Source: Owenia fusiformis (Eukaryota > Annelida > Polychaeta > Sabellida > Oweniidae). From it: a stretch of DNA of 64,000 nucleotides. The notes below the pieces were generated by a model. It searched no databases and was not told the DNA's origin. It worked only from the letters and a program-made list of their open reading frames with translations. Each line of letters opens with the position of its first letter. The first letter of the stretch is position 1. The translations under genes were made by a program, and so were the position numbers. Of this stretch, positions 12,501-25,100 are shown in pieces. Where the stretch lies: contig CAIIXF020000007.1 of assembly GCA_903813345.2 (NCBI GenBank), positions 25,469,564 to 25,533,563 on the forward strand, written 5' to 3'.

Positions 12501-15500
12501 TCCTGTACAGTCGTGATTGTATTCATACCTGTTTTATACTAAAGCTTGATATAGCTAAGATCATAGTAGGGCTATCTAAGAAATCATCTGGTCTCACCCA
12601 CTTGTTAAACCTGTTCTTTTGCTTTGGAGACAGGGCTAACTTTCCCTCCTTATCTCTATAATGTGAAAATGAATAAATAAAATTTTAAAAAGTGTTTTAA
12701 AAAGTTTCAAACATTCAAAAAATAATTATTCAAAAGCTCATGTAATACAGTAAATGTTAATGTAAATAAGAATGGATAATGATTCACACAATAACCTTTC
12801 ATAATCCATGAATCTATTATATTTCATACTGCTTTTATTACATACATGTAATCTTAAGGGTTTTCAGTTGTTTTGGTCTTTAAGTGCCACCACACCTAAA
12901 ATGTTGGTACTGTGTCAATATACTGGAAAGCCCGCGCCCAGTAACTTCCTGATTGGTCAAGGTGCTGACGTCATAACCAATCAATCGAAGATAAAACTGC
13001 GCAAGCAATTTTTCTCAACTCATTTCAATCATTTTCAAACCATTTGTTTGTCAATTCTATAAGAAAACGGTACTCTCTGACCAGTCTACATCATCATAGG
13101 TATGTTATAAATCATTTATGTCACTATCGTGGTACATATGCCCTCGGCATATATGCCACGATAGTGACATAACCTCTAACTACTGGTCTTTATCTATAAA
13201 TTGAGACATTACGTACGTGAAAGGGATTGGAAATCCAAACTTTTCTCTGACATCCACAGACATAAATGGTACATATTCCCTTCTATTCACATATGAGGTG
13301 TGTCTGCAATATATAAATCTTTGTTCAAGAGTAATTGAACATTGGTATCATGTTTTTCTTACAATAAGGATTTTATCAGCTAATGTGTTCAACATTATAT
13401 AGGAGCAGGTCATTTTTCCAAGATTTTTATACAATCTATTTTTTAATTCAAAAGCTGTTTTTTAATTTATAATAACAATTCTAATTTACCTCAAGACTTC
13501 GATTTCTTCTTTGGTATAACCTCCTGCCCCCTGGGTAGCTACTGCTCGGGGCCTACCCTGGGATGGAGACCTTGCACCCCCATTAGATCCATTACCCACG
13601 GGTGCATCAGCAAACGCTCCAAACCCTTGATGGAAAAAATAAGACCAGGAGTTTCCCAAATTCATCAGCACATGTAAACTTTAAATGACACTATTGCAAA
13701 AACATATATTACCTGTTTAAATTTTAATATTTTTAGGTAAACATAATGACATGGCTCTTTTTGAAATTCCATAGTCATGGAAACAACTGAAATTAAGGCA
13801 TTGATTTATTAACACTCACCTAAAGGGGGCATTGCACGGCCTGCCTCAGGTGGCTTGGGTTTTAACTGAGCTTTAGGACCAGTGCCTTTCAGTTTTTCAG
13901 CTCTGGAAAGAAAATGAAACAATGAAATAGGTTAAGAAAATGTCGCATAACCTACAGCTTGTTACTAAATTGCATAAGGTCTATTATGAAATTAAAAGTT
14001 CAGGATCTTAAAGGCTATCTAAAAGAGGAATATTGAAAGGTTGTCACCTCTCGATCGCTTGCAGTGCCAGTTTCCCAACCTTTTCCTTATCAGTAGAGCT
14101 CTCTTTTTGCTGAAAAGTAAAATGTACCATTTATCTCTTTTTGGACCATTTAATTGGAGTTGGACCCGTGGCCTGCCATTTTATGATAATATGTGTTTTG
14201 GTTGAGAAATTACCTCATCAGCAGACCACAGAGGGAGTTCAAATTGGCAAGATACATATATATCAGTAATTCAGCTACAAGCCCATGTGACCCCCTCCCA
14301 CCACTTGACTACACACTTTCACAAACAGGAGGGAGGGGGAGGTGTGACGAGGGGGAGGGGTCACAGGGACTTGTAGCTAGACTAGTATATTAGATTGGTA
14401 AGAGTTACATGTTAAAAATAAGAAACAATAGTACTGGACCATAATATGACATAAATATTTTGGTTCAATATTTCTTTTAAACTTAGATGTAGCTAAATCA
14501 ATTTAATTCAACAAATTCATAATTGTAATTACAATCAGAATACACAGATTCACATACTATTTTGAGGAACATCTCTGCTGCTTCCATATAGAGTTCAATT
14601 GCTTCATCTTTGTTACCTCCTTCATCCTCATCAAATGCTTCTCTAATTGTATACTCAGCTCTCTCCATGTTAAGCTGAAATACACGTAGACAGTTCATAG
14701 ACATGAGTATACAACAAATATATCAATTCTTAATTTCAGAAATATAAGATGCTTACTATAGCATATGCACATATGTCCAGTTCAGAGTTCTACATTGTAC
14801 CTACAATTTTTTCTAAACTAGATGTCAAATATTAATTTAGCTATTACAACTTAAAGAAGTGTTCAATATTGGATCAATTATTTCAATTTTGGCAGGAAAT
14901 TTTCAACTCCAGTAGATGCATTACATGTAGTGTCCTGCATCTTCAACCTGCATCATTCAATGCTGGATTTAATTAATACATATACATGTACGTGCATTCT
15001 GATTTTGTGTCTTCACTGGAGCATGAACATTATACCTGATGTTGTGTTTTAACAGGAGCCTGGAAACTGCTTCCAGTACCAGTGTGGCCTGCCTTGATCA
15101 TCTCCGCCCTCTGTATATACTGATTGGCCCGCTCTATTAGGCCAGGTATCTGGGAGCCAGCCATAGAGCTGGTCAGTAGAGCGTTTGCAGCTTCCTGAAG
15201 TTGAATAAGTTACTTGTAAAATATGAAATTGGTGTTTTTACATGTTTTTATATAATCCTTTATGATAAAAACAATTATAACATATAGATAAATACATGTT
15301 AACTTGAAAGAACATGTGATGACAGAAAACAGACAATGAAATATACTGTATGCTTTGAACTTAGTTTATATGTTGTTGTTTTTATTTAGTGGGTGGGTGA
15401 GAAAACAATGTTTTTAGTCACTATAAATATAAACATGTCACGGAATAATTCATTGTGAAACTTTTGAGATGATTCCAAAATTAACAAGTTTTACAGAATT

Positions 15501-15653
15501 TTCATGAAATAGTCAGGAATCATTTAAAAAGTCGCTTTTGTTACTAACCACATAATAAAAAGCTGCTGTGTCATATAGACCACGCTTGTCACAGTCTACC
15601 GCACGTTGAGCAAACTCTACAGCATCTTTCTCTAAGCCAGCTGTGTCACCCAT
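3546..15653 (-). CDS. CAPN7: calpain-7 (MIT-domain cysteine protease), 20 coding exons
   Basis: Calpain-7 is a cytosolic cysteine protease that binds ESCRT-III proteins through its MIT domains. Coding exons (minus strand): 15653-15549, 15194-15036, 14674-14558, 14109-14048, 13902-13820, 13625-13490, 13303-13217, 12655-12529, 12241-12156, 11722-11629, 9447-9301, 8977-8750, 8367-8223, 8056-7957, 7579-7447, 6595-6520, 5848-5637, 4498-4359, 3950-3858, 3690-3546. All joins keep phase and use AG/GT sites. The product is 824 residues (human about 813). Two MIT domains fill about residues 1-160, the second including [17 protein letters not shown]. The protease core has Cys298 (SDCSFVAS), His466 (PTHAYAML) and Asn486 (KNPWSH), so it should be active. 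The C2-like C-terminal part includes [17 protein letters not shown] and QYSVGFEV, and the chain ends TRLQ. The ATG at 15653 opens [16 protein letters not shown], matching the human start. Its promoter side faces FBXL18. Confidence 0.96.
4839..5618. mobile_element. MITE with TA duplication (CCGTATTCTCTGTAATTA ends)
   Basis: Left end CCGTATTCTCTGTAATTA (4839) and right end TAATTACAGAGAATACGG (5618) are perfect inverted repeats flanked by TA. An extra right-type end, GAGAATACGG followed by TA, lies at 5030-5041. The left 201 bp (4839-5039) may therefore be one copy inside a composite. It sits in CAPN7 intron 17, only about 17 bp after the end of exon 17. There is no transposase. The family is probably pogo/Tc1-like, judged by the TA duplication. 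Confidence 0.7.
6080..6530 (-). repeat. 30-bp minisatellite made of the CAPN7 exon 16 donor site
   Basis: About 12 units of 29-32 bp. On the minus strand each unit reads AAATATTCTGCCCTT then GTGAGT then (T)ACATTTA. The first unit (6530-6500) is the true end of CAPN7 exon 16, whose coding part ends at 6520, with its donor GTGAGT at 6519-6514. The remaining units follow without a gap to about 6170, and an outlier ACTCAC lies at 6081. Every unit keeps the GTGAGT donor hexamer. Small length changes (TATAGG, TTTAGG, TTTAGT variants) separate the copies. Confidence 0.85.
6687..7152. repeat. 66-67 bp minisatellite in CAPN7 intron 15, 7 copies
   Basis: Seven near-identical units containing GCAAGTTATATGTGCTG, TATATAAAAGGGCTGATCAA and AGTAGAGCCCTATCTCATG. 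The unit is 66 bp, later 67 bp through one extra A. Each unit contains the inverted pair AGGGCT...AGCCCT, which could form a short stem. Because 66 is a multiple of three, both strands stay open over about 100 codons; this is not evidence for a gene. Confidence 0.9.
9768..11227. mobile_element. foldback DNA transposon, CACGCCTAACC ends, 5-bp TSD
   Basis: The left end CACGCCTAACCATCGCG (9768) is matched by the inverted right end CGCGATGGTTAGGCGTG (11227). The target duplication TCTTG is perfect on both sides (9763-9767 and 11228-11232). The inverted arms are long, roughly 470 bp each (9768 to about 10245 and about 10750 to 11227). They carry repeated GTCACCGTACAG motifs at the outer and inner end of each arm. 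The loop of about 500 bp has no transposase. It lies in CAPN7 intron 10. A CAC start with a 5-bp duplication fits Transib/RAG-like elements; hAT5 is an alternative. Confidence 0.8.
12880..13000. promoter_or_regulatory. possible CRE-like site in CAPN7 intron 7
   Basis: TGACGTCA at about 12965-12972 is a perfect palindromic CREB/ATF consensus, close to CCAAT-like ATTGG at 12952-12956. It lies within an intron, so it may be chance or belong to an old repeat. Confidence 0.15.
13116..13172. repeat. near-perfect 26-bp-arm hairpin in CAPN7 intron 7
   Basis: The left arm (TATGTCACTATCGTGG, then ACATATGCC after one T) is the reverse complement of the right arm with about two mismatches, and the loop is only three bases (CTC). 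Either transcript strand would fold into a stem of about 55 nt. It could be a tiny palindromic MITE or a small-RNA precursor; the sequence alone does not decide. Confidence 0.75.
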
Positions 15654-16110
15654 AGTATAGTTCACTACTTACAATCTTACATATCAGATGAGTTGTGTAC
15701 AATCTGGAAAACACTGTTCATTGATGTATAAGAGGAAGACCTTTTTTGAACACTACCTCAAAAACAAAGGCAAAGGGACAAGTAGTATTAAGCACAATAT
15801 GGAAGATCGGATCTTTCATATTGTGTTTACTACGACTTTTCTCTCAGCTTTTACCATTCGAGCTGAAAAAACCTGTGAAAAAATCATAAAGTGAAAGAAT
15901 CTATAGAGTTTGGATGATAAACTTGTAGATGTTTTCGTATCATGTCATCAATTAGATTCAATCATTACAACGAGCATAATACAGAATAAAAAGTATAAAC
16001 GTGTAGATATAGGGCAAAAAGAGAAAAAAGGACTCACAAAATTTTCAACCCGGAAGTGAAGACGCTCTTCAAAACTCTTCTGCGAGGAGGTGCTAAAATT
16101 AAAATCCGAA
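15654..16110. promoter_or_regulatory. divergent promoter region of CAPN7 and FBXL18
   Basis: 457 bp separate the two start codons, which point away from each other. The region must contain both 5' UTRs and most likely a shared promoter; no TATA box is obvious. A strong hairpin sits inside: CACAATATGGAAGATC at about 15792-15807 pairs with GATCTTTCATATTGTG right after one base. Confidence 0.6.
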
Positions 16111-19100
16111 ATGGAAAATCTCTCGGATCCTGTTTTGTTGAATATTCTACAGTTTCTGCCATTACAGAGCAGAATGACTCTGTCCTGCACTAATAAAAGA
16201 ATGTTGCGTCTCTGTTTTGACAAAATGTTGACAAGGTAACACGTAATTAGACCAATGCTATTCAGAAATAATACCCTCGGTTTCCTCTTGGTCTAATCTG
16301 ACTCTCGTGGGAGGGGGAATTATATTTAAACCAATTCTTTGCTGGATCTACTGAAAATGTGCAAATGCCTGTGACTCAAAAGAAGTATTCAATGATTTAT
16401 CCATGCCTATAGTCAGCAATCTACATATGTACAGTGGGGGGCATAAAGAATTACAAAACCTATGGAAGTTACATGTTGTCGCATATGTAATAAATTCTTA
16501 CCTCAGTGTATTCAGTGCTCTATTTTCTCCGTTATAGTAAGTCCAGATATAGTGGAATTTGTGTCCATAATGACAAATAAGAACTTAAAAATTTGATGTG
16601 GAATTCACATGTTAATGCGGACTCTTCAAATGTTGAGGTGATTTTGGAGCCAGATTACGCCGCAATGTGGGTTGGCTCCCAGAATGCAACATGACACGTG
16701 TCAGCTTTCAAAATGCCATTCCGCCGTTTTGAAATATGTCACGAATAAATAAGGTTACTTGATGTTGCATTCTGGGAGTCAATCCTCCTTGGATCACAAA
16801 CATGGCGATTCATGAAAACATTATTCCGATTTGGTAGGGATTTATCCATCATTTGCAGGTATGAGGCTTTGGATTCCTTTATTGTGCTACTTAAAGTGGA
16901 TGGGAATTATTTTTCTACCACTTGGGAGAGTTTGAGACATGAAACTTAGAATTAAGCTCATTGTGACAACTTTTGAGGGTTGAGATTTATTTTTGTCCCC
17001 CACTTTACATAAAATTGATTCTAAGGAGACTTCATACATTAATCTGTTACAGGGATAGAATTTGAATATCATCATAATTTAATAACTATATGTCACTTCA
17101 ATCTACATTGTAACATGTACCTGTCGTGTCAGTTTTTAGGGCCCAATGTTTTCGCTACAGCTACATACACCTGTATGTACATTTACATGTACTGTACTGA
17201 TGCAATTAGTTAATTACATGTGCAGTAGTTTGTAATTTTTTTCTTTATTTTTCAGGTGTACAACCTTTAGCGACAACTTCTGTCTAACAGACACCTGTTT
17301 CAGAACCTACATTAAGCAGTGCAATAATGGAAAACATATCTCCGTCCTTAATCTAAATAATGTTTACTGGATAGCAAGAAACAAGCTTTTACCTCAGATT
17401 AAGAAATGCACCATGCTGCGAGAACTTCATGTTAAAGGCACTAAAATCACCCCAAAAGACTTTGAAGCACTGTTGCCATGTTTTCAAGAATTGCAAACAT
17501 TAGCATTTTCATTTGAAAAAATATCTGATCTGAAAAAAGACAATTTTTCTGACTGCCAAGAATCACTGTCTCACATAAAACAGCTTTGTATTGAAGTTAG
17601 CCATCCTTTCAGAGCGGTTACTGGAACTATAACATCAACTTTTATTGGGTATGTCAGCACATTCATAGATTGGTGTACAGCTTTGGAAGAGCTCCATGTA
17701 ACTGCAGGTAAGCTTACAGAACAAAGTGCTCTTCCCATAAATGATTTCCTAACTCAACTGGGTAGAGTATTTAATCTCAAACCAATTTTTATGTACAACA
17801 TTTGAATTGTCCCATAATGTTTTGTGGAAATATCGCTAAGATTTTCAAAACATACATAAATACAGTGCAAATGACATCAGTGTTGGAATATTGCAATGAT
17901 AACAGTTTACACTCATCGTTGTAATTCAAAACCAAGTCTATTTTAAAAGAAATAACTATGAAAACCTCTGGCCTACTGCTAATGATATCCCTTGTGCTGC
18001 AGTGAAGTAGATGAAAACCTCTATGAATGATCTAATGATTCCAGAACATTGTTAATATGTAGTAAAACCTATCTAAGTAAAGAACACTTGTGGTACACAT
18101 GTCACTGTACATGTACATGACTTTTCAAGCATATTTTGAATTGAATGAAAAATATTTCTTTAGAAACTATGATTATACAATGTAGTGATATCAATATTTT
18201 CAGGAATATGTCATAGGATGAATGAAGAATTGTTCCACTTTACAATTGATGAAAATGCAATGAGCAACTTACGTGTATACACACACGCAACTGGGCGAGA
18301 GAATATAACAATGAACCTCATATTCTGTGGGATCATGAAACATCTTGGAAAATTTAGTTTCATTTGGAAGATTTTCCACATGCGTTCTTTACTTCTTGAA
18401 TTGGAATTAAACCCAGAGTTTGATAAGGACAGTAAGCAGATATTAACAAACATGGCTCAACTGAAGAGTTTGGACCTCTTAGACAGCTCTAGTGCACACT
18501 CCCTTCCAAGCAATGATACCACACCCTTGTCAGATGCTATAAATTTACGCTTTCTGAGATTACAGAAATGGGGAATTGAAGCCAAGGAACTTGCTATTCT
18601 GCTAAGTAATTTGTCCAAGTTGCGTTCTTTGTGTCTAGAGCAATGCTGCTTTGTCATGCTAGAATCGGGGGATGAAAGAGGAAAACGGCGAGCCAACATG
18701 CATGGTATTGAGGCTATATCTAAACACTGTCCAAATCTGGAATATCTGAATCTCAGTGGTATTTGCAACCCAAAGGATGAGCAAATCTTGCCCATGTCAC
18801 GAATCCTCAGTACTCATGTTCATATTACTTTCCCTGATGTCATAAGCAAAATGAAAAGTAAGCATTTTTATAGTTAGGATTCTTTACATGAGCCTCCACT
18901 GTTAATAATAATATAATAAGTATTTTGCTAATGTTGCTCTAAAACTTACATTATATTGCTGTTCGCACAGAAAGAATCAATTTTGTGAATACTGTACGTG
19001 TATTCAATGGTAGACTGAAGGAGGATAATTTTACATTACTAGTATTACATTTCAGATTTGAGAGGATTGGCTATTTCCTTGTGTCACTTGGATGACAACA

Positions 19101-22100
19101 GGCCAGCTGAATGTGCAGTCGTTGATGATGCCAAAGATGAAGACCACAAAGTACTTGGGAAAAATACAAAATGAGTTGCAAGGAAAAAAAGAAAGTGTGA
19201 TACACCAGGTGAAAATAAATTACATGTACCACCATTGTATTGAATATAAATCATTTTAGTGATGGTAGCAATAGTTGTTGGAGAATAAAGTAAATGAAGA
19301 TTAAAGTAGATGAGAAATTCTGATTTTAAATGAAAGGCAAATCAACTTTTTCAAATTTTTTATATAGCGGATGGGGTTTTCAAAAATGGCAAAATCCACT
19401 TTACTTATTTTTCCACAACTTTGAACATTCAGACACTTACGTATAATTCTTTTATTTGTTAAAAGTAAAGATGGATAATGGTATGAAAGCACATGACTAT
19501 TGATTACTCACCCATTCTTTTAACAGAACAGACTTACAATAAACAATAATAACAGTATTTTAAAACTCTAGCACATGCACAATAGATCATATGTTTGTGT
19601 TGCAAATCATGTGGTTGCACCTTACTCTTAGCTAATGGTATTTGACGTGAATACATTTTAAAATCGTTACATGTCTCTTTGAATACACCCTGTATAGTGG
19701 TGGTATAGTGATCTTTTTATGTACAAGTAAATATAACATGATGGCATTGTATTCAATTGTAATCCACTTGTTACATAAAAAACACAATATTTGCATACCT
19801 ATTTATTGTTCTCTCAATGATTTCAGACAAAGATGGAAATTGCCCTATGCAGGTGATAGCAGAGGGCTGTCCAAATATGGAAGAATTCGAACTAGTCACA
19901 ACATACTTTGAATCTGCCCTAGCTGAGAATCAGATATCTCCATCATCACAGAAATTCAGATATTGGTAAATTACATGCTTTATGATAGGTTGAACAACAC
20001 AGAATTTCAGATATTGGTAAATTACATGCTTTATGATAGGTTGAACAACACAGAAATTCAGATATTGGTAAATAACATGCTTTATGATAGGTTGAACAAC
20101 ACAGAATTTCAGATATTGGTAAATTACATGCTTTATGATAGGTTGAACAACACAGAAATTCAGATATTGGTAAATTACATGCTTTATGATAGGTTGAACA
20201 ACACAGAAATTCAGATATTGGTAAATTGCATGCTTTATGATAGGTTGAACAACACAGAAATTCAGATATTGGTAAATTACATGCTTTATGATAGGTTGAA
20301 CAACACAGAAATTCAGATATTGGTAAATTGCATGCTTTATGATAGGTTGAACAACACAGAATTTCAGATATTGGTAAATTGCATGCTTTATGATAGGTTC
20401 AACAACACAGAAATTCAGATATTGGTAAATTACATGCTTTATGATAGGTTGAACAACACAGAAATTCAGATATTGGTAAATTACATGCTTTATGATAGGT
20501 TGAACATCACAGAAATTCAGATATTGGTAAATTACATGCTTTATGATAGGTTGAACAACACAGAATTTCAGATATTGGTAAATTGCATGCTTTATGATAG
20601 GTTGAACAACACAGAATTTCAGATATTGGTAAATTACATGCTTTATGATAGGTTGAACAACACAGAAATTCAGATATTGGTAAATAACATGCTTTATGAT
20701 AGGTTGAACAACACAGAAATTCAGATATTGGTAAATTACATGCTTTATGATAGGTTGAACAACACAGAAATTCAGATATTGGTAAATTACATGCTTTATG
20801 ATAGGTTGAACAACACAGAAATTCAGATATTGGTAAATTGCATGCTTTATGATAGGTTGAACAACACAGAATTTCAGATATTGGTAAATTGCATGCTTTA
20901 TGATAGGTTGAACAACACAGAAATTCAGATATTGGTAAATTACATGCTTTATGATAGGTTGAACAACACAGAATTTCAGATATTGGTAAATTACATGCTT
21001 TATGATAGGTTGAACAACACAGAAATTCAGATATTGGTAAATAACATGCTTTATGATAGGTTGAACAACACAGAAATTCAGATATTGGTAAATAACATGC
21101 TTTATGATAGGTTGAACAACACAGAATTTCAGATATTGGTAAATTACATGCTTTATGATAGGTTGAACAACACAGAAATTCAGATATTGGTAAATAACAT
21201 GCTTTATGATAGGTTGAACAACACAGAATTTCAGATATTGGTAAATTACATGCTTTATGATAGGTTGAACAACACAGAAATTCAGATATTGGTAAATAAC
21301 ATGCTTTATGATAGGTTGAACAACACAGAAATTCAGATATTGGTAAATTACATACTTTATGATAGGTTGAACAACACAGAATTTCAGATATTGGTAAATT
21401 ACATGCTTTATGATAGGTTGAACAACACAGAAATTCAGATATTGGTAAATTACATGCTTTATGATAGGTTGAACAACACAGAAATTCAGATATTGGTAAA
21501 TTACATACTTTATGATAGGTTGAACAACAAAGAATTTCAGATATTGGTAAATTACATGCTTTATGATAGGTTGAACAACACAGAAATTCAGATATTGGTA
21601 AATTACTTGGTTCATTTTAGGTTGAACAACACAGAATTTCAGATATTGGTAAATTACATACTTTATGATAGGTTGAACAACACAGAATTTCAGATTTTGG
21701 TAAATTGCATGCTTTATGATAGGTTGAACAAAACAGAATTTTAGATATTGGTAAATTACACACTTTATGATAGCTCCAACAGCACAGAATGGCAAGTACA
21801 AGTTACATTACAGATATAGATAAAAATGATAGCTCCATTTGTATTGCAGTTCTGGTACCAGAAATGTGTTGGAGCATGACCTTTCTCATATTGCCAAGTG
21901 GTATTATCTGAAGAAACTCACACTAGGTGCGATACCAAGTAAGTTAGTTGCATTTTTTCATATTCAATATTCATTTACCTTTTAGAATACAAATCTTAAT
22001 AATATTTTAGAATACATATTAAACCACAAGCTTATAAATAAGTTACTTTTAATACAGGGAGTGACAAGTTTATAGCCTGCATCTATGTTGACATGACAGT

Positions 22101-25100
22101 TCCAGTGTCCTAGACTTGTCACACAAATCATTGACCATATTTGAAGCAATTCTATCTCCTAGCTGCAATCAAATAACTGTTTTGGTAACTATGTCACCAG
22201 TACACCGTAAGTGGTGATTAAAAGTTTTGTGGAGGGTTTTCAGCGTTGGCATCTGTAACACAGTATCTATAAGAGATTCTGGTGTCTGTAACAAATTCTG
22301 GTGTCTGTAACAAATAGTAGGTGGTGATATTTTTCATGTTAATGCCTTGTTGTTCACTTTTGCATTACTTATTTCAATATATTTGTAGACATTGACAAAG
22401 GGGACTTTCTGGTGGAGATCGCGGAACAGTGCCCATATATTCAGGTGCTCTCTCTTGCTTTCATAGGGATGACAGGGCACTGCAAGTATGACGCCTCTCT
22501 CAATAAAGCTCTTCCATTAATGAACAATCTGAATGATTTCAGGTAGAGATGTACTTTTAATTGGTATTAAAACTACATTTGTATCATTTGCATGAAGGGT
22601 GAGTTTAGCACATTCTTCAGAAATGTTTACATATTTCCAACATTCAATTATTCAATATTTGTTTTTAGTAAATTATCACTTTTCTGGGTAGTAACAGATA
22701 TACAACATGATGGCATGTACTTGTAATTTTCAAAAGGATGACATGTACTTGTAATTTTCAAAAGGATGACATGTACTTGTAATTTTCAAAAGGATGCAGC
22801 ACCTGAGACCTATTACTATTTCACTATCATATTCCTCACTCAGGGCTTGCATTAAAGGCGTCCCATACATGTTAAGGACTCAAAAATAATTTGGAGGACG
22901 CAAAAATTGAAAATATTTCCGTTTTTTGGATGCAAATTTTTTTTAGGTCAATACTACAATGTCTTTACAACGATACCTAACAAAAACAAATAATTATGAT
23001 CTCTCACCTTTATTTGAATCGTAAATAAGGCTCAACATGTTGAATATTTACAAATAATCATGATTCTCTCGAATTTTTTCGACTTTGTTTATTTTTAGAT
23101 TTGAAACCATGACACGCCACGGTTTTTCCTATTCAGAAACAAATATTAGGTTATTCATGAAATAAAATGTATTCATTGTCGAATGAACGAACATGCATTT
23201 ATTCAGTCCGTACTTAACGTTTACTTCCGTTTTAAATTCGCGGCAAGAAATCACAAACTGAAAGGTGTTTTGGTAAAAAATGCTTTTAAAATAAAGTTAT
23301 ACCTCAAAACAGGCTAGAAATAAGGGACACACTTTTTTTTCAAAGGACACACTTTAAAAAAAAATTGCGTCTTTGGGACTCACAAATTTTCTAACCTAAT
23401 GGAAGCGCTGTACTTCTTGATTGGTTTACAGGCCTAACACATGGCCAAAAATAATAAGTCATAGTTGTCCTAACCAGTAGTATGACATCACTAAAATACA
23501 TATTCCCCTGGCATATGAATAGTAAAACAAATATTTCATTCCACCAGTGACATCAATATTGTATCTACAATACAAGGTCATCATGGAAACGATAAAGGAG
23601 TGGTATCGATATGGTGAATTTTTTGAACACGCATTTCTCATAAACCAGTCAGTCATCAAAACATTCTGAAAATTTTACACATCGTCATTTTAATGGTCAT
23701 CTTACGGATGGTAACATTATATTTGAATTATATATATATAATAACTTTTCTCTATATTGTTTTAGAAAACACATCAGACACTTCTTTCGTTCTTGGTATC
23801 ATATGTTCGGAATGAAATGAAACATCTATCCGAACCTCATTGAAACAAAACGACATAAACACAACGTGTTTAGGTCTCTCTATATTGTAATTGTACAAAG
23901 GAAAATTTGGTTGATTTTAAAAAAGTAATGTTAATGAAATAAAAGGTTTATCTTAATTTTCATCTATTTTGGGGGGCTTTGTTTTTGCATACTTTTTGTT
24001 AACTTTGGATAATTATAATAAAAACAAAAAATGTTAACAAAAACAGTTATATGAAATATATATAAATAATTTTTGCATTAAATTGTTGCCAATCAGTCAA
24101 CATTACATAAAGTACCCTGTTTTTTACAGGATGTTTTCAATAATTGGTTTAAGAGAAAAACATTGTTGAATTCAGTTCACCATATCGATACCTCTCCTTT
24201 AAAAAATAATAAATTTATAAACATTTTAGGTTGGAACAGCCCAACTTCCCTCTGAGTTCTGCCTTCTTCAAGGCCCTCGGAAAGTGTAGGGAGTTGAGAA
24301 GGTTTTGTTGCATTGCGAAAAACAGTAAATTTGTGCCTAAAGATATCACTGCCTTCGTTCAAGAGGTAACTATTGCAAGTTGCAAAACAATGCAGGGAAA
24401 AAATCTGAACTTTTTAAAGTTTTGTTTCTTATTCTACCTCATGTTAAATATGACCATAAAAGTGACAATTTCTCATTGTTTGTTTCCCAATACTGATCAT
24501 GATTTCTGTAACACCATACTTGATAGAGACTTCAAAATGAACATTCTTTTATCTCAACCTGTTTATCTTATATATTGTATTTTATAAATGTATCGTTGCG
24601 TTGTAGAGCAAACACCTTGCTGTGTTACAACTGCTGACTGGTGCAACTATTGCAGCCTGTAACGCCCTAGAGAAAGCAGTGAAGAATATGTGAGTACAGT
24701 TTAACATAGCTAGCATTGTTTCAAAGTGAAGTCGGGCAAATGTACTTTTAAATAAAAAAGCCTGTACTTATTTCATCCTTCGATCACAGGGCTTCAAAAT
24801 CCAGAATATATTCTTTCTTTTTACACCCTGCGATAAGCAGTTAGCATTTCCCCGATTAAGAACTCGCAATCTGATTGGCAGTCGCATCACTGCGACAGAA
24901 ATCATCTATAAGTCATTGCGCATTCATAGATCATAGATCACGTGCTTCAGTTTAATCGCTTCCAAATTGGTTATAGCAGGGGGGAAGAAGGAGGTACGGA
25001 ATAGAAAATAGAAACATATTGATTGACTTTTTATGTCACCATCACAAGTGGTGACATATTGTTATGGTCTCCAACTTTTTATGTCACCACACATTTTTGT

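Noticed and set aside
19930-21801. Two very long overlapping open frames (593 codons plus, 623 codons minus) encoding 17-residue repeats
   Set aside because: They exist because the 51-bp minisatellite period is divisible by three and the unit lacks stops in those frames. They lie in an FBXL18 intron, out of frame with exon 5, and have no domain or signal.
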